The notes beneath the pieces are model-generated. The model worked only from the letters and a program-made list of their open reading frames with translations. It made no database searches and was not told where the DNA came from. A stretch of 64,000 bases of DNA from Chloroflexota bacterium (GTDB lineage: Bacteria > Chloroflexota > Anaerolineae > J102): positions 1-64,000 of the forward strand of contig JAKOVD010000041.1 in NCBI GenBank assembly GCA_029782215.1, in the 5' to 3' direction. Below, one piece after another: positions 35,956 to 45,231 of the stretch; the stretch's first letter is position 1; every line of letters begins with the position of its first letter. Both the position numbers and the translations under genes were made by a program.

Positions 35956-36960
35956 ATGAACGCGCTCGTTGACCCTGAGGACGTTCGCTTCTTCAGTGGC
36001 CAGTCCCATCCCGAACTGGCGCAGGCGATTGCTGGCTACCTGGGCGTGCCGCTTGAGACCACCAAGTTCGAGCGCTTCACCAATGACAACCTGCGTATCC
36101 AGCTTGGCGCCAGCGTGCGCGGCCGGGCGGTCTATGTCATCCAGTCCCTGGTGCCGCCGGTCAGCGAACGCCTGGTCGAGATGCTGATGATGCTCGACAT
36201 CGCGCGCAGCGCCGCCGCGCGGGAAGTCCACGCCATCATTCCCTACTTCTCCTATGCCCGCTCGGACAAGAAGGACGCCCCCCGCATTTCGATCACGGCC
36301 AGGCTGATCGCCGACCTCCTGGAGACGGCCGGCGCCACCCATGTCATGACCATGCAGCTCCACTCACCCCAGGTGCATGGGTTCTTCCGGGTGCCGACCG
36401 ACCCCCTGACCGCTCGCGGGCTCTTCACGGACTACCTCTTGCACGAGCACGAACTGCGCCACAAGAAGGCCATCGTCGTCGCGCCCGACGCCGGCAGCGC
36501 TAAATCGGCCGCTCGCTTCGGCAGGCAGCTTGGCCTCCCGGTCGCCGTGGCCAACAAGACCCGTATCTCCGACACGGAGGTGCAGGTGGACAAGATGCTG
36601 CGCAAACAGGTCAGGGGCTACGAATGCGCCATCGTCTACGACGACGAGATCGCCACCGGCGGCTCGATGGTGGAGCTGTGCGAGCAGTTCGTGAAGAGCG
36701 ATATCCAACATATCCGCCTGGTGTGCACCCACGGACTCTTCGTCGGCAGCGCGCTCAAACGTCTGACGGCTTTTCCGCAGGTCAAGGAGATCATCACCAC
36801 CGATACCGTGCCCATCCCGCCCAAAAAACGTCTCCCCCTCATGACGGTGCTTTCGGTGGCCAGCGTGTTCGGCGAAGCCATCCGCCGCAACCACCTGCGG
36901 ATGTCGATCGGCAGCCTGTTCTCATTCAGCGATGAGGATGAGGTGGACGACCGCCAGTAA
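35956..36960 (+). CDS. prs: Ribose-phosphate pyrophosphokinase (PRPP synthetase)
   Basis: Makes PRPP from ribose-5-phosphate and ATP. 334 residues, slightly longer than usual (about 315). Conserved blocks are FERFTNDNLRIQL, SLVPPVSERLVEMLMMLD, IIPYFSYARSDKKDAPR and MQLHSPQVHGFF. The PRPP loop reads IVYDDEIATGGSMVE instead of the classical VDDxxxTGGT, and the region at APDAGSAKSAARFG also departs from the common DxGG form, so this is a divergent class. ATG at 35956, nine bases after the peptidase gene. It supplies the pur and pyr pathways and may take ribose-5-phosphate from PsuG. Confidence 0.92.
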   Translation: MNALVDPEDVRFFSGQSHPELAQAIAGYLGVPLETTKFERFTNDNLRIQLGASVRGRAVYVIQSLVPPVSERLVEMLMMLDIARSAAAREVHAIIPYFSYARSDKKDAPRISITARLIADLLETAGATHVMTMQLHSPQVHGFFRVPTDPLTARGLFTDYLLHEHELRHKKAIVVAPDAGSAKSAARFGRQLGLPVAVANKTRISDTEVQVDKMLRKQVRGYECAIVYDDEIATGGSMVELCEQFVKSDIQHIRLVCTHGLFVGSALKRLTAFPQVKEIITTDTVPIPPKKRLPLMTVLSVASVFGEAIRRNHLRMSIGSLFSFSDEDEVDDRQ

Positions 36961-37097
36961 GCAGGACCCCTTCGTTTTGGCTATCACGCACCTGTGGAAG
37001 CGGGGGCCGGGAGTCACTGGCCAGAGTGCGCATTTGACCGCCCTATGGTAAAACGAAGGACAGATTGGAATCCGGCGCAAGCTGCAAGGAGGCGTGA

Positions 37098-38045
37098 GTG
37101 ACCGATTGCGAAAGGGAGGGCCCGTACGTATGCGTCATTGGCGGCTCCAATGTGGACATCCAGGGCTTTCCCGATCACGAGCTGATCTACAAAGACTCCA
37201 ACGTGGGCAAGGTCAAGATCTCGCTGGGTGGAGTCGGGCGGAACGTCGCCGAGAACCTTGCCCGGCTGGGCGTGGCCACCCGTCTGATCAGCGTCGTCGG
37301 CGACGACGCCTATGGCAGGCAGATCCTGGAGGAAGCCGAACAGATCGGCCTGAACATGCAGGACACCCTGGTCCTCGAGGGCGAACAGACATCCACTTAT
37401 CTGTCCATCCTCGACCATACCATGGACATGGTGCTGGCCATCAACCACATGGCCAGCAGTGACCGGATGACCGTGGCTTTCATCAAGACCAAGAGGCAGA
37501 CTATCGAGAATGCGGCCCTCTGCGTGCTCGATACCAACGTCCCCGCCGGCGTGCTGGCCTATGTGCTGACCACTTTCCGGGACACCGTTTTCTTCCTGGA
37601 TACCGTATCCACGGTTAAGGCCCGCAAGGTGAAGGACCTGATCGGCCGTATCCATACGATCAAGCCCAACCGGCTCGAAGCGGAGATCCTGAGCGGTATG
37701 CCTATTCGGGACGCGGCCGACCTCAGGCAGGCCGTCGGAATCTTGCATGAGAAGGGCGTCCGGAATATCTTCATCAGCCTGGGCGCAGAGGGCATCTTCT
37801 ACAGCAACGGCGAGATCGCCCGTCGCCTGGCAACACCGAAGGTCAAGATCGTCAATGCCACAGGAGCGGGCGACGCCGCCCTGGCAGCTCTGTCCTTTGG
37901 CCACCTGCGCGCAAGGACCATTGATGAGATGGCGAAGCTGGCACTGGCGGCTTCCATCATCGCACTGTCCAGCGAAAACACCATCAATCCGGCCATGTCG
38001 GAAGAGTTGCTCAACGACAAAGTGAAGGAGCTCGAATCATGCTAG
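37098..38045 (+). CDS. psuK: Pseudouridine kinase (PfkB family)
   Basis: 315 residues of the ribokinase/PfkB fold. Phosphorylates pseudouridine to pseudouridine-5'-phosphate. The N-terminal VCVIGGSNVDIQGFP and ISLGGVGRNVAENLARLG are typical of PsuK, and the catalytic base region NATGAGDAALAAL contains the GAGD anion hole. GTG at 37098 has AAGGAGG six bases upstream. It overlaps psuG by seven bases, which fixes the assignment to pseudouridine rather than another sugar. Confidence 0.92.
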   Translation: MTDCEREGPYVCVIGGSNVDIQGFPDHELIYKDSNVGKVKISLGGVGRNVAENLARLGVATRLISVVGDDAYGRQILEEAEQIGLNMQDTLVLEGEQTSTYLSILDHTMDMVLAINHMASSDRMTVAFIKTKRQTIENAALCVLDTNVPAGVLAYVLTTFRDTVFFLDTVSTVKARKVKDLIGRIHTIKPNRLEAEILSGMPIRDAADLRQAVGILHEKGVRNIFISLGAEGIFYSNGEIARRLATPKVKIVNATGAGDAALAALSFGHLRARTIDEMAKLALAASIIALSSENTINPAMSEELLNDKVKELESC

Positions 38046-38956
38046 AAGACTACCTGGATATCAACCCTGAAGTCACCGAGGCGGTCCGCGCCGGCAAACC
38101 CGTGGTCGCCCTCGAGTCCACCATCATCTCCCACGGTATGCCCTATCCCAGGAACGTGGAAACCGCCCTGCGGGTGGAACAAATCGTCCGGCAGCAAGGC
38201 GCCCTTCCCGCCACCATCGCCATCCTGGGCGGCAGACTCAAGGTGGGCCTGACGCCGGAGGAAATCGGAACCCTCGGCAAGCTGGGGCTCAAAGTGCACA
38301 AGGCCTCCCGCCGCGACCTGCCGTTCCTTGTCTCGAAAAGAGCAGACGGCGCCACAACGGTCGCTTCCACCATGATCATCGCAGCCCTGGCCGGGATCCG
38401 GGTTTTCGCCACCGGGGGGATCGGCGGAGTGCACCGCGGCGCCACCGAAACCTTCGACATTTCCGCTGACCTCCAGGAATTGGCCCATACCAATGTCGCC
38501 GTGGTCTGCGCAGGCGTCAAATCCATCCTGGATATCGGCTTGACCCTGGAATACCTGGAAAGCAACGGCGTGCCGGTGGTTGGCTACCAGACGGAGGAGA
38601 TGCCGGCGTTCTACACCAGGGAAAGCGGCTTCAAGGTCGACTACCGGGTTGACTCCGCCAAAGAAGTGGCCGAAGCTCTGAAGGCCAAATGGGACCTGGG
38701 TCTCAACGGCGGCATCATCATCGCCAATCCCATACCGGCAGCCTATGCCATGGACCCCGCCATCATTTCAGAGGCGATTGCGCGCGCCATCGCCGAGTCG
38801 GAAGAAACCGGCATCAAGGGCAAGGACATCACACCTTTCCTCCTGGACAGGGTCCAGCAGATCACCGGTGGGCACAGCCTGGATTCGAACATCCAGCTTG
38901 TGTTCAACAACGCCCGCCTGGGGGCGGAGATCGCCATTGAACTGTCAAGACTGTAA
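38039..38956 (+). CDS. psuG: Pseudouridine-5'-phosphate glycosidase
   Basis: Cleaves the C-C glycosidic bond of pseudouridine-5'-phosphate to uracil and ribose-5-phosphate. 305 residues, standard. Family blocks are VVALESTIISHGMPYPRN, the catalytic lysine region LPFLVSKRADGATTVASTM, VFATGGIGGVHRGAT and the substrate loop GVPVVGYQTEEMPAFY. ATG at 38039 lies in the end of psuK. With prs upstream, its product ribose-5-phosphate can enter PRPP synthesis. Confidence 0.96.
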   Translation: MLEDYLDINPEVTEAVRAGKPVVALESTIISHGMPYPRNVETALRVEQIVRQQGALPATIAILGGRLKVGLTPEEIGTLGKLGLKVHKASRRDLPFLVSKRADGATTVASTMIIAALAGIRVFATGGIGGVHRGATETFDISADLQELAHTNVAVVCAGVKSILDIGLTLEYLESNGVPVVGYQTEEMPAFYTRESGFKVDYRVDSAKEVAEALKAKWDLGLNGGIIIANPIPAAYAMDPAIISEAIARAIAESEETGIKGKDITPFLLDRVQQITGGHSLDSNIQLVFNNARLGAEIAIELSRL

Positions 38957-39125
38957 TGCTGCCGCAGGAAACCGGCTGCGGAACCGACATGACCTGCCGG
39001 CGTCCGACCTGGCCGCCAGCCTCGCCCTTCTTGATCTGAACGTCTAGAGCAGACGGGCAAGATCATCGCCTTTTCCATGCGCGGCTGCCTTCACCACGAC
39101 CAGCACGGCGGCGCCGCGCCGGCGC

Positions 39126-41642
39126 TTATCTATCAACGCCGGGCAGCAGATAGCGGCCATCGGGCAGGGGCTGGCCGTTGGCTGTGGCGGCGAGGCGAGC
39201 GCCCGTGTCCGGGTGGTAGAGACCGGTATAGAAGCGGTAGTCCGCCAACTGGCCGCCAGGGGGCAGAGCCAACCGCAGGCGTTGCCGCACCAGGTCGCCC
39301 TGCTGCCAGTGGGCTTGTGTCTGGCCGGGCAGCGCCGCCAGCACGCCGTCCGACTGGGCGACAATGCGATCCTGACCATCCGTCACGTGCAGGAAGTATT
39401 CGACCCCGACGGGCGGATCCCCCTGAGCCGCCCACAGCAGGTCCAGCACCATCCCATCTTCTTGTTGGCTGATGTGATACCCCACCAGCTCCACGCTGCC
39501 GTCGAAGAGCGCCTGTGCGGGGGAATCGCCGGCGGCAAGGGACTTGCCGGGCTGATACTGGGTCGGCGGCTGGTCGACGGCGCCCAGGCTGAAACCGGCA
39601 CCTCCTTCGGCAGCAGCCTCCAACCGGTAGGTCCCTGCCAGCAGGCCGGTGGGCAGTTGCAGTGTGAGGACCTGAGGGACCGCCTGGCGATCCAGCCAGG
39701 CTGGGACGACCTGGTCCTGGCCCCTACTGACCGTCCCTCTGCTCGTGGCCCAAACCTCACCGGCCGCATCCTTGATCCAGACATGGACGGCCGGCGGCGG
39801 CCCCTCCGCGGCGCCGAGCGCATCGGCATCCCAGTCCAGGGTGACCGGCAGCGCGTCTGTGGCCGGGTGAGGCTCGCCCACCGTCCAGCCTAGAAGGCGC
39901 ACGCCGGGCGCTACTTCCAGGTTGGCCGTGTGGCCGAAAGGCTTGGGCCAGTCATAGACCTGGGCCAACGCCACGCCCTGGCGCGCAATGGTCGTGACCG
40001 GCGCGGGCAGAAGCGCGCTGATGCTGCGATCAAGCAGCTCGCGCTGGCGCTGGTTGATATAGGTCACCACATAGTCCACGTCGTTGGCATAGAGATCGGC
40101 TGCTTTCGGCGTGTCGTAGTAAAGGTCAAAGCTCTGTCCCCGGAAGAAGGGCCCGAACACATTCTGGCCGTACCAGGCGGCGGCGCGACGCGGCTGGCCG
40201 CCTGAGTGCTCGTTGAGAAAACCGGCGGCCTCCTCCAGGCCTTCGCCCCAGCCCACCAGCATGACGCGGCTGGCCGTACGGATGCCGCCCAGGAGGGGGT
40301 TGTAGGCGGTGAAAAAGGTGGGCCGATTGACGATTACCGCCAGGGCCTGCACAGCCACCAGCAGGACGGCGCTGGCAATCAACGCTACACGGGACCGGTC
40401 GGCGGGCCACCGCCAGCGCCGAATCAGCAGGGCTAAAGCGCCCAGCCAGCCCCAAGCCGCTAATAGGTCCACCGCCGGAAAGGCGGGCAGGAGATAGCGG
40501 TCGAATTCCTTGTCACCCAACGTCATGAACGCCGCAAACCAGACGGCAAAGCCGAGCACGGCCACCGCGGCCGCCGCCGTGCTCCGGGCATCCGGGAGCA
40601 AGGGCAAGCACTGCCCATCAGGCATCGCCGAAGCAGGCACCGCCGCACGGCCGCGTTTGAAGGCGAAGCCGAGCAGCAGGCAGAGAGCCATGCCCAGGCC
40701 AAGCAGGCTGATGGCTGTCGTCCGCCAGAGCAGGACCGCGGGGTAGAAAAGGGCGCCGGGACTGTCGACGGGCCGGCCCAGCCAGAAGTTGCCTAGCTCG
40801 TGCCCGGCGCCGCCCAGCGCCGTCGCGAACTGCCATACCCGCTGCAGCGTCCCCAGGGGCGCCGCCCACATGGCCGGCCAGAAGAGGGTGATGACGGCCA
40901 GGGTGGGCAGGCCGAACCAGAGCAGGTCGACCACCGTCGTGCGCAGGAAAGACCAGAGACGGCGCGGTCCGGCGTCATACGACCGCTTCCAGGCGGTCAG
41001 TGCCACCAGGACAAGAATGGGCGGCCCGATGGCCACCGCCGGCGCCTTGGTGAGGAAGCCGAAACCGGCGGCGACACCGCTGATCAGGTAGAAACGCCGC
41101 TGCCGCGTGGCGGTGCCGACCAACAAGGACAGCCAGGCGATGGTCACCCCCGTGGTGAGCAAGGCATCCATCTGGAGCACGCGGCTGTGCGCCAGAAAGA
41201 AGGGATCCAAGAGAAGGAAGGCTGCGGCCAGAGCGCCCACGGCGCCGCCAAAGAGGCGACGCGCCAGTAGGAAGAAGAGAAGGATGCCTCCCAGGGTCAA
41301 CAGGGCGATCGGCAGCCGCAGCCACGCCACAAAGTCGAGGCGATTGGGCTCGGCGGCCAGGGCGGCGGCGAGGTCGGACAGCGACTGCATGCCCTCCGGC
41401 GGGTCCAGCACTTTCTTGAGCAGGACACCCCCCGCGCCCGCCCACATGACGGTCACACCGGGATGTCCGGTGACCAGCGTCGCCGGCCAGTCACGCGCCT
41501 CCAGCGCGCCGAGGAACTGGGTTGTCCGCTGGCTCCACAGCCGCTCGTCCGGGGTCAGGTTCGCGCCCAGGCCGGGTAGGCGGAGGCCCAAACCGACCAG
41601 GAACAAAACCAGCAGGACCAGGACGGTCCACCTGCGAGTCAT
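39126..41642 (-). CDS. GT39-type membrane glycosyltransferase (ArnT/PMT-like)
   Basis: 838 residues with about 11-13 helices in the first 450 and a long beta-rich C-terminal region. The first extracytoplasmic loop has LTPDERLWSQRT with the catalytic Asp-Glu of GT39/GT83 enzymes, and the family motif DPFFLAHSRVLQMDAL follows helix 4. Such enzymes move a sugar from a polyprenyl-phosphate carrier to protein or lipid acceptors. ATG at 41642. It ends 169 bases from psuG, convergent. The acceptor is unknown; the extracellular C-terminal domain may bind it. Confidence 0.85.
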   Translation of the reverse strand: MTRRWTVLVLLVLFLVGLGLRLPGLGANLTPDERLWSQRTTQFLGALEARDWPATLVTGHPGVTVMWAGAGGVLLKKVLDPPEGMQSLSDLAAALAAEPNRLDFVAWLRLPIALLTLGGILLFFLLARRLFGGAVGALAAAFLLLDPFFLAHSRVLQMDALLTTGVTIAWLSLLVGTATRQRRFYLISGVAAGFGFLTKAPAVAIGPPILVLVALTAWKRSYDAGPRRLWSFLRTTVVDLLWFGLPTLAVITLFWPAMWAAPLGTLQRVWQFATALGGAGHELGNFWLGRPVDSPGALFYPAVLLWRTTAISLLGLGMALCLLLGFAFKRGRAAVPASAMPDGQCLPLLPDARSTAAAAVAVLGFAVWFAAFMTLGDKEFDRYLLPAFPAVDLLAAWGWLGALALLIRRWRWPADRSRVALIASAVLLVAVQALAVIVNRPTFFTAYNPLLGGIRTASRVMLVGWGEGLEEAAGFLNEHSGGQPRRAAAWYGQNVFGPFFRGQSFDLYYDTPKAADLYANDVDYVVTYINQRQRELLDRSISALLPAPVTTIARQGVALAQVYDWPKPFGHTANLEVAPGVRLLGWTVGEPHPATDALPVTLDWDADALGAAEGPPPAVHVWIKDAAGEVWATSRGTVSRGQDQVVPAWLDRQAVPQVLTLQLPTGLLAGTYRLEAAAEGGAGFSLGAVDQPPTQYQPGKSLAAGDSPAQALFDGSVELVGYHISQQEDGMVLDLLWAAQGDPPVGVEYFLHVTDGQDRIVAQSDGVLAALPGQTQAHWQQGDLVRQRLRLALPPGGQLADYRFYTGLYHPDTGARLAATANGQPLPDGRYLLPGVDR

Positions 41643-41702
41643 GGCTTATCCAGGTGACGATGCCGGCGCACGCGACCGCTGGCGGCAACCAGTCGTTCGC
41701 GA

Positions 41703-43508
41703 TCAGGCCGTCAGGCGCTCGAGTCTATCCACGTAATCAGCCAGGACGGCAAACGCCGCTTCCACCGGCTCCGGCGTCGCCAGATCGACCCCCGCAGCGG
41801 CCAGGGCGTCGATGGGATAGCGGGAGGCGCCGGCGGTAAGAAAGCCCAGGTAGGCGTCGACGGCGCCCGGAACACCGGCGCGAATGCGGCGGGCCAAGGC
41901 GTTGGCGCCAGAGATGCCCGTAGCGTACTGGTACACGTAGTAGTCGTTGAAGAGATGCCCGTAGCTCGCCCAATGCATCCCGATCGTGTCCAGATCGCAG
42001 GCCATGTCATCGCCGTAGGTTTCGGCAAACAGGTCACCCGAAAGCGCCATCAGATCGTTCGCCGTCAAGGGCATACCCCGCTCGACCCGCTCGTGCACCT
42101 CCAGCTCGAACCGCGCCAATGTCGGCATGACGAGGAAGTAGCGATAGAAGTTCGACATGGCCTCTTCGATCACGTTGATCTGGAACCCCTGGTCGGGGTG
42201 CGTCGCCAACAAATGGCCGCGCACCATCGCCTGGTGGAAGTTGGAGGCCACCTCGGCGGCGAACAGGGCATAGTCGGCGTAGATCGCCGGCTGGGCCTGC
42301 CACGTCAGATAGGAGTGCATGGAGTGCCCCAACTCATGCGCCAGGGTGCTGAGGCTGAGCATATTGTCGTTATAGCTCATCATGATAAAGGGGTAGGTGC
42401 CCTGGCTGCCCCACGAAAAAGCGCCTGCCCCCTTGCCCTGGTTCGGGTAACGGTCCACCCAGCGATCCTCCAGGCAGCCCTTGCGCAGGGTCGCCACATA
42501 GGCTTCGCCCATCGGCGCCAGGCCCTCACAGATCCAATCCACTGCCTGAGCGAAGGGCACCGTCGTCGCATGCGAGGTCAGCGGCGCCCACACGTCGTAC
42601 GGCTGCAGGATATCCACCTTGAGCAGCCTGGCCCGCAGACGCCAGTAGCGGTGCCACGTGGGCACGTTCTGGCGGAAAATGCGGATGAGATTGTGAAAGA
42701 CCTCGACCGGGATATTGTTCGTGTAGAGCGAGGCAGCCAGCGTGGAGCTGTGGCGGCGGGCGCGGGTGACCAGCACGTTTTGCTTGAGCGAGGTTGCCAG
42801 GGTACTGGTCAGGGTATTCTTGTGAAGGAGGTAGGGCTGGTGATAGCTTTCCCAGGCTGTGCGGCGCACCTCCCGGTCGGGGTCGGTCATCAGCTTCAGC
42901 CAGGTCCCTTGGGTGACTGCGCTTTCTCTGCCGCTGCCCCCCACGGCAGGACGAAACCGGAAATCGGCGTTGGTCAACAAGCTGTGTGTGCTGGAAGCGC
43001 CCCCAAAGGGCTCGGCCAGCAATCCCAGCAGCTCCTCAACCTCTGCCGAACGCACGTGCACTTGTTTGCGGAAGAGATCGGCCAGGTAGTGCCGGTAGAT
43101 GGCCAACCGCGGCTCGGCGTCCATCCAGGCCGCCAGCGTCTCTGAGCCAAGCGCGAGGAGCTCAGGCTCGACAAAGGCGACGGCGCCCTGGACGCGTCCG
43201 ATCAGGCTATCGGCGCGGTTGTTGTTGGCGGCAGCCACCTGGTCCGTGGTGTTCACGGCATAGGAGAAGCCTGCGTAGATCTGCACGACGCTCGTCCGGC
43301 GGCGCAACTCATCGCGTACGTTCAAAGCCTCGCAGAGGAGAGCAGCCCCCTCGCCCAACCGGCCGCGGTAGCGGCCAAAGGCATCGGCTTCCTGCGCCAA
43401 CTGCGCCAGCTCATCCTCCCAGGCCTGAAGAGATGGAAACACGCTTTCCGCATTCCATGTGTCGGCGCGCGCGATTTCACTACGAGCAGGAACAGCATTC
43501 GTTGACAT
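41703..43508 (-). CDS. pepF: Oligoendopeptidase F, M3 metallopeptidase
   Basis: 601 residues, the usual length. Cytoplasmic zinc endopeptidase acting on oligopeptides. The zinc motif HELGHSMHSY (HExxH) and the downstream third-ligand Glu region are present, with family blocks RRTAWESYHQPYLLHKNTL, YNDNMLSLSTLAHELG and FEYEVHERVERG-like (ARFELEVHERVERGM). ATG at 43508. An IS66-family element begins 96 bases upstream of the start. Confidence 0.95.
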   Translation of the reverse strand: MSTNAVPARSEIARADTWNAESVFPSLQAWEDELAQLAQEADAFGRYRGRLGEGAALLCEALNVRDELRRRTSVVQIYAGFSYAVNTTDQVAAANNNRADSLIGRVQGAVAFVEPELLALGSETLAAWMDAEPRLAIYRHYLADLFRKQVHVRSAEVEELLGLLAEPFGGASSTHSLLTNADFRFRPAVGGSGRESAVTQGTWLKLMTDPDREVRRTAWESYHQPYLLHKNTLTSTLATSLKQNVLVTRARRHSSTLAASLYTNNIPVEVFHNLIRIFRQNVPTWHRYWRLRARLLKVDILQPYDVWAPLTSHATTVPFAQAVDWICEGLAPMGEAYVATLRKGCLEDRWVDRYPNQGKGAGAFSWGSQGTYPFIMMSYNDNMLSLSTLAHELGHSMHSYLTWQAQPAIYADYALFAAEVASNFHQAMVRGHLLATHPDQGFQINVIEEAMSNFYRYFLVMPTLARFELEVHERVERGMPLTANDLMALSGDLFAETYGDDMACDLDTIGMHWASYGHLFNDYYVYQYATGISGANALARRIRAGVPGAVDAYLGFLTAGASRYPIDALAAAGVDLATPEPVEAAFAVLADYVDRLERLTA

Positions 43509-43603
43509 GGATTGACCCTGGAACTTGGTGATGACCGGCTATTGAGGGATTGAAGCTCCGAACTCTCAGTTTATCACCTGGAATGCGATAAGTCACAAGC
43601 GCT

Positions 43604-45225
43604 GTAAGTGTTCAGTTTTGGGGGAAGGAATTTTCAGCTGGCCTAGGGCGGGCTGGCAGCAGTCGGCTGCTGGAGGGTCGCGTAGCACTCGACGAAGGGA
43701 TTCAGGTTCCGGGCGGCCCAGGTATGGAACAAGCTGGCCAAGGTCAAACGGGTTTTGGTGCCTTGTACACTACGGCTGCCGCCACTGACCTTGCGCATGA
43801 TCACCAGTGGGCGGATGCTGCGCTCCGCCAGGTTGTTGTCGGCCGGCAGTCCCTCCCTCAAGACGAACTGGAACAGCTCCTCCTGGTGGCGCAAGAGCCG
43901 TTTGGCCAGCGTGGCGCAGGGATGTGCCTTTTTCTGGGCATATTGCTCGCCCAAACCGCATGCCTGCGTGACCAGGCTCCGATACTGACGGCGACGCTGT
44001 GCCACAGTGGGCGCTGGCTGCTCTCGCAGCCAGGTTTGCGCTTCCTCATACAGCTTGCCGACCGCCGTTGCCCAGGCTACCGCCTCGACGTTGTCTGCCT
44101 GCTCCTCTTTGAGCGCATGCAGGTCTCGTAGCATATGCACCCAACAGCGCTGATGCGGCCCCGCAATTACGTTGTAGGCCGCATAGAAGTCCGTCACCAG
44201 ACAACCCCGCCGCTCGCTCCCCAGAATCCGTTCTGCCACCACATGACTCCGGCTATGGTCATACTCGAAGTACCGCACCGCCTCCGGTCCCCCCGTTGCA
44301 AACACCCACACGTAGCCGTTCCGCCCATTCTCCCGCCACCCCGTCTCGTCCCCGTGCGTTACCTCACTCCTCTGCACCGCTGCCTTCAAGCCCTCAACCT
44401 GCGGCTGTAAGCTCTTTCCCACCGCATGCGTCAATCCCACTACCTCCCCAACGCTCAACTCCAGATTGTGCATCGTCGCCAGATACTCCCGGATCACTCG
44501 CACCGGCAGTCGTAGCGTCGTCCGCAGATAGCTCACCACACTCGCCACCCGCATCCCTATCCGTCCTTGCCCCAGCACCTGCCCACTCAGGTCCAACCGC
44601 GGCCGTTGCCACTTCTCACACACCGGACACCAGCGCTTAACCACCTGGTGCTCGATCACCTCTACCGGCGCTGGCGCCGGAATCTCGATCACCTCCCGAC
44701 GGAAGTCGATGCTCTCCCCTCGCAGCCGGTAGTGACACTCAGGACACCGCTCCAGCGCATGCCGCTCAATCCGGGTTGCTGCACTCCGCTTCCGCCCCTT
44801 GTTGTGCTCTGCAGCCCGCTTCTTCCGTGGCCCTTTCTTCTCGCTCGCCGCCGGCCGGTTCGGCTTCACAAACGACGGCGGCTCTTTCTTTCCCTTCTCC
44901 AGCCCCTCTATGCGCTGCAACGCCGCCTGCAACTCTGCCTTCAGGGTTGTCACCTCTCCCTGTAGTCTACTCACCTCGGCTCCGAGCCGGGCGTTCTCTG
45001 CCAACAGCGCCTCTACCTCTTCGGGTGTCATAATGGCCAGTCTATCACACCACGTTGCAGGCTGGTCCTTTCAAAAGTCGGCTGCGCACAACCCAGAATT
45101 TCGAACTGACCCACCTGGCGCATAGGCAGTGCCTCCAAATCCGGCGCTTCCGAAGATGCAGTCGCATCCACCCTGCCGAAACCCTGCCTGTTGAAATACT
45201 CTGCGATGCAAGTGTGAACAGTTAC
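43604..45225 (-). mobile_element. IS66-family insertion sequence (single-ORF type), intact
   Basis: 1,622 bp. The ends GTAAGTGTTCA and GTAACTGTTCA are imperfect terminal inverted repeats with the GTAA tip of IS66 elements. It is flanked by an exact 8-bp direct repeat CAAGCGCT (43596-43603 and 45226-45233), the target-duplication size of this family. It encodes one transposase (TnpC) and no TnpA or TnpB, as in the ISBst12-like subgroup. The right duplication overlaps the pyrK stop codon, which is preserved. Intact ends and duplication suggest recent arrival. Confidence 0.93.
43643..45031 (-). CDS. tnpC: IS66-family transposase (TnpC)
   Basis: 462-residue DDE transposase. N-terminal coiled coil (about 1-45), a basic Lys/Arg-rich stretch, a zinc-finger region with CPEC and CPVC (about 95 and 137), then the catalytic domain: Asp in VTHGDETGWREN, Asp in CLVTDFYAAY, and Glu in NNLAERSIRP. 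Length is typical for the single-ORF IS66 subgroup. The frame is intact. ATG at 45031 is probable. Confidence 0.95.
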   Translation of the reverse strand: MTPEEVEALLAENARLGAEVSRLQGEVTTLKAELQAALQRIEGLEKGKKEPPSFVKPNRPAASEKKGPRKKRAAEHNKGRKRSAATRIERHALERCPECHYRLRGESIDFRREVIEIPAPAPVEVIEHQVVKRWCPVCEKWQRPRLDLSGQVLGQGRIGMRVASVVSYLRTTLRLPVRVIREYLATMHNLELSVGEVVGLTHAVGKSLQPQVEGLKAAVQRSEVTHGDETGWRENGRNGYVWVFATGGPEAVRYFEYDHSRSHVVAERILGSERRGCLVTDFYAAYNVIAGPHQRCWVHMLRDLHALKEEQADNVEAVAWATAVGKLYEEAQTWLREQPAPTVAQRRRQYRSLVTQACGLGEQYAQKKAHPCATLAKRLLRHQEELFQFVLREGLPADNNLAERSIRPLVIMRKVSGGSRSVQGTKTRLTLASLFHTWAARNLNPFVECYATLQQPTAASPP

Positions 45226-45231
45226 CAAGCG

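Noticed and set aside
37030..37075. TTGACC upstream of psuK as a promoter -35
   Set aside because: No -10 box at 15-19 bases downstream, so the gene could equally be read from prs.
45028..45228. 66-residue minus-strand frame whose stop overlaps the IS66 transposase start (ATGA)
   Set aside because: Tempting as an accessory IS66 protein, but its apparent start lies outside the element in pyrK and no TnpA or TnpB features are visible.
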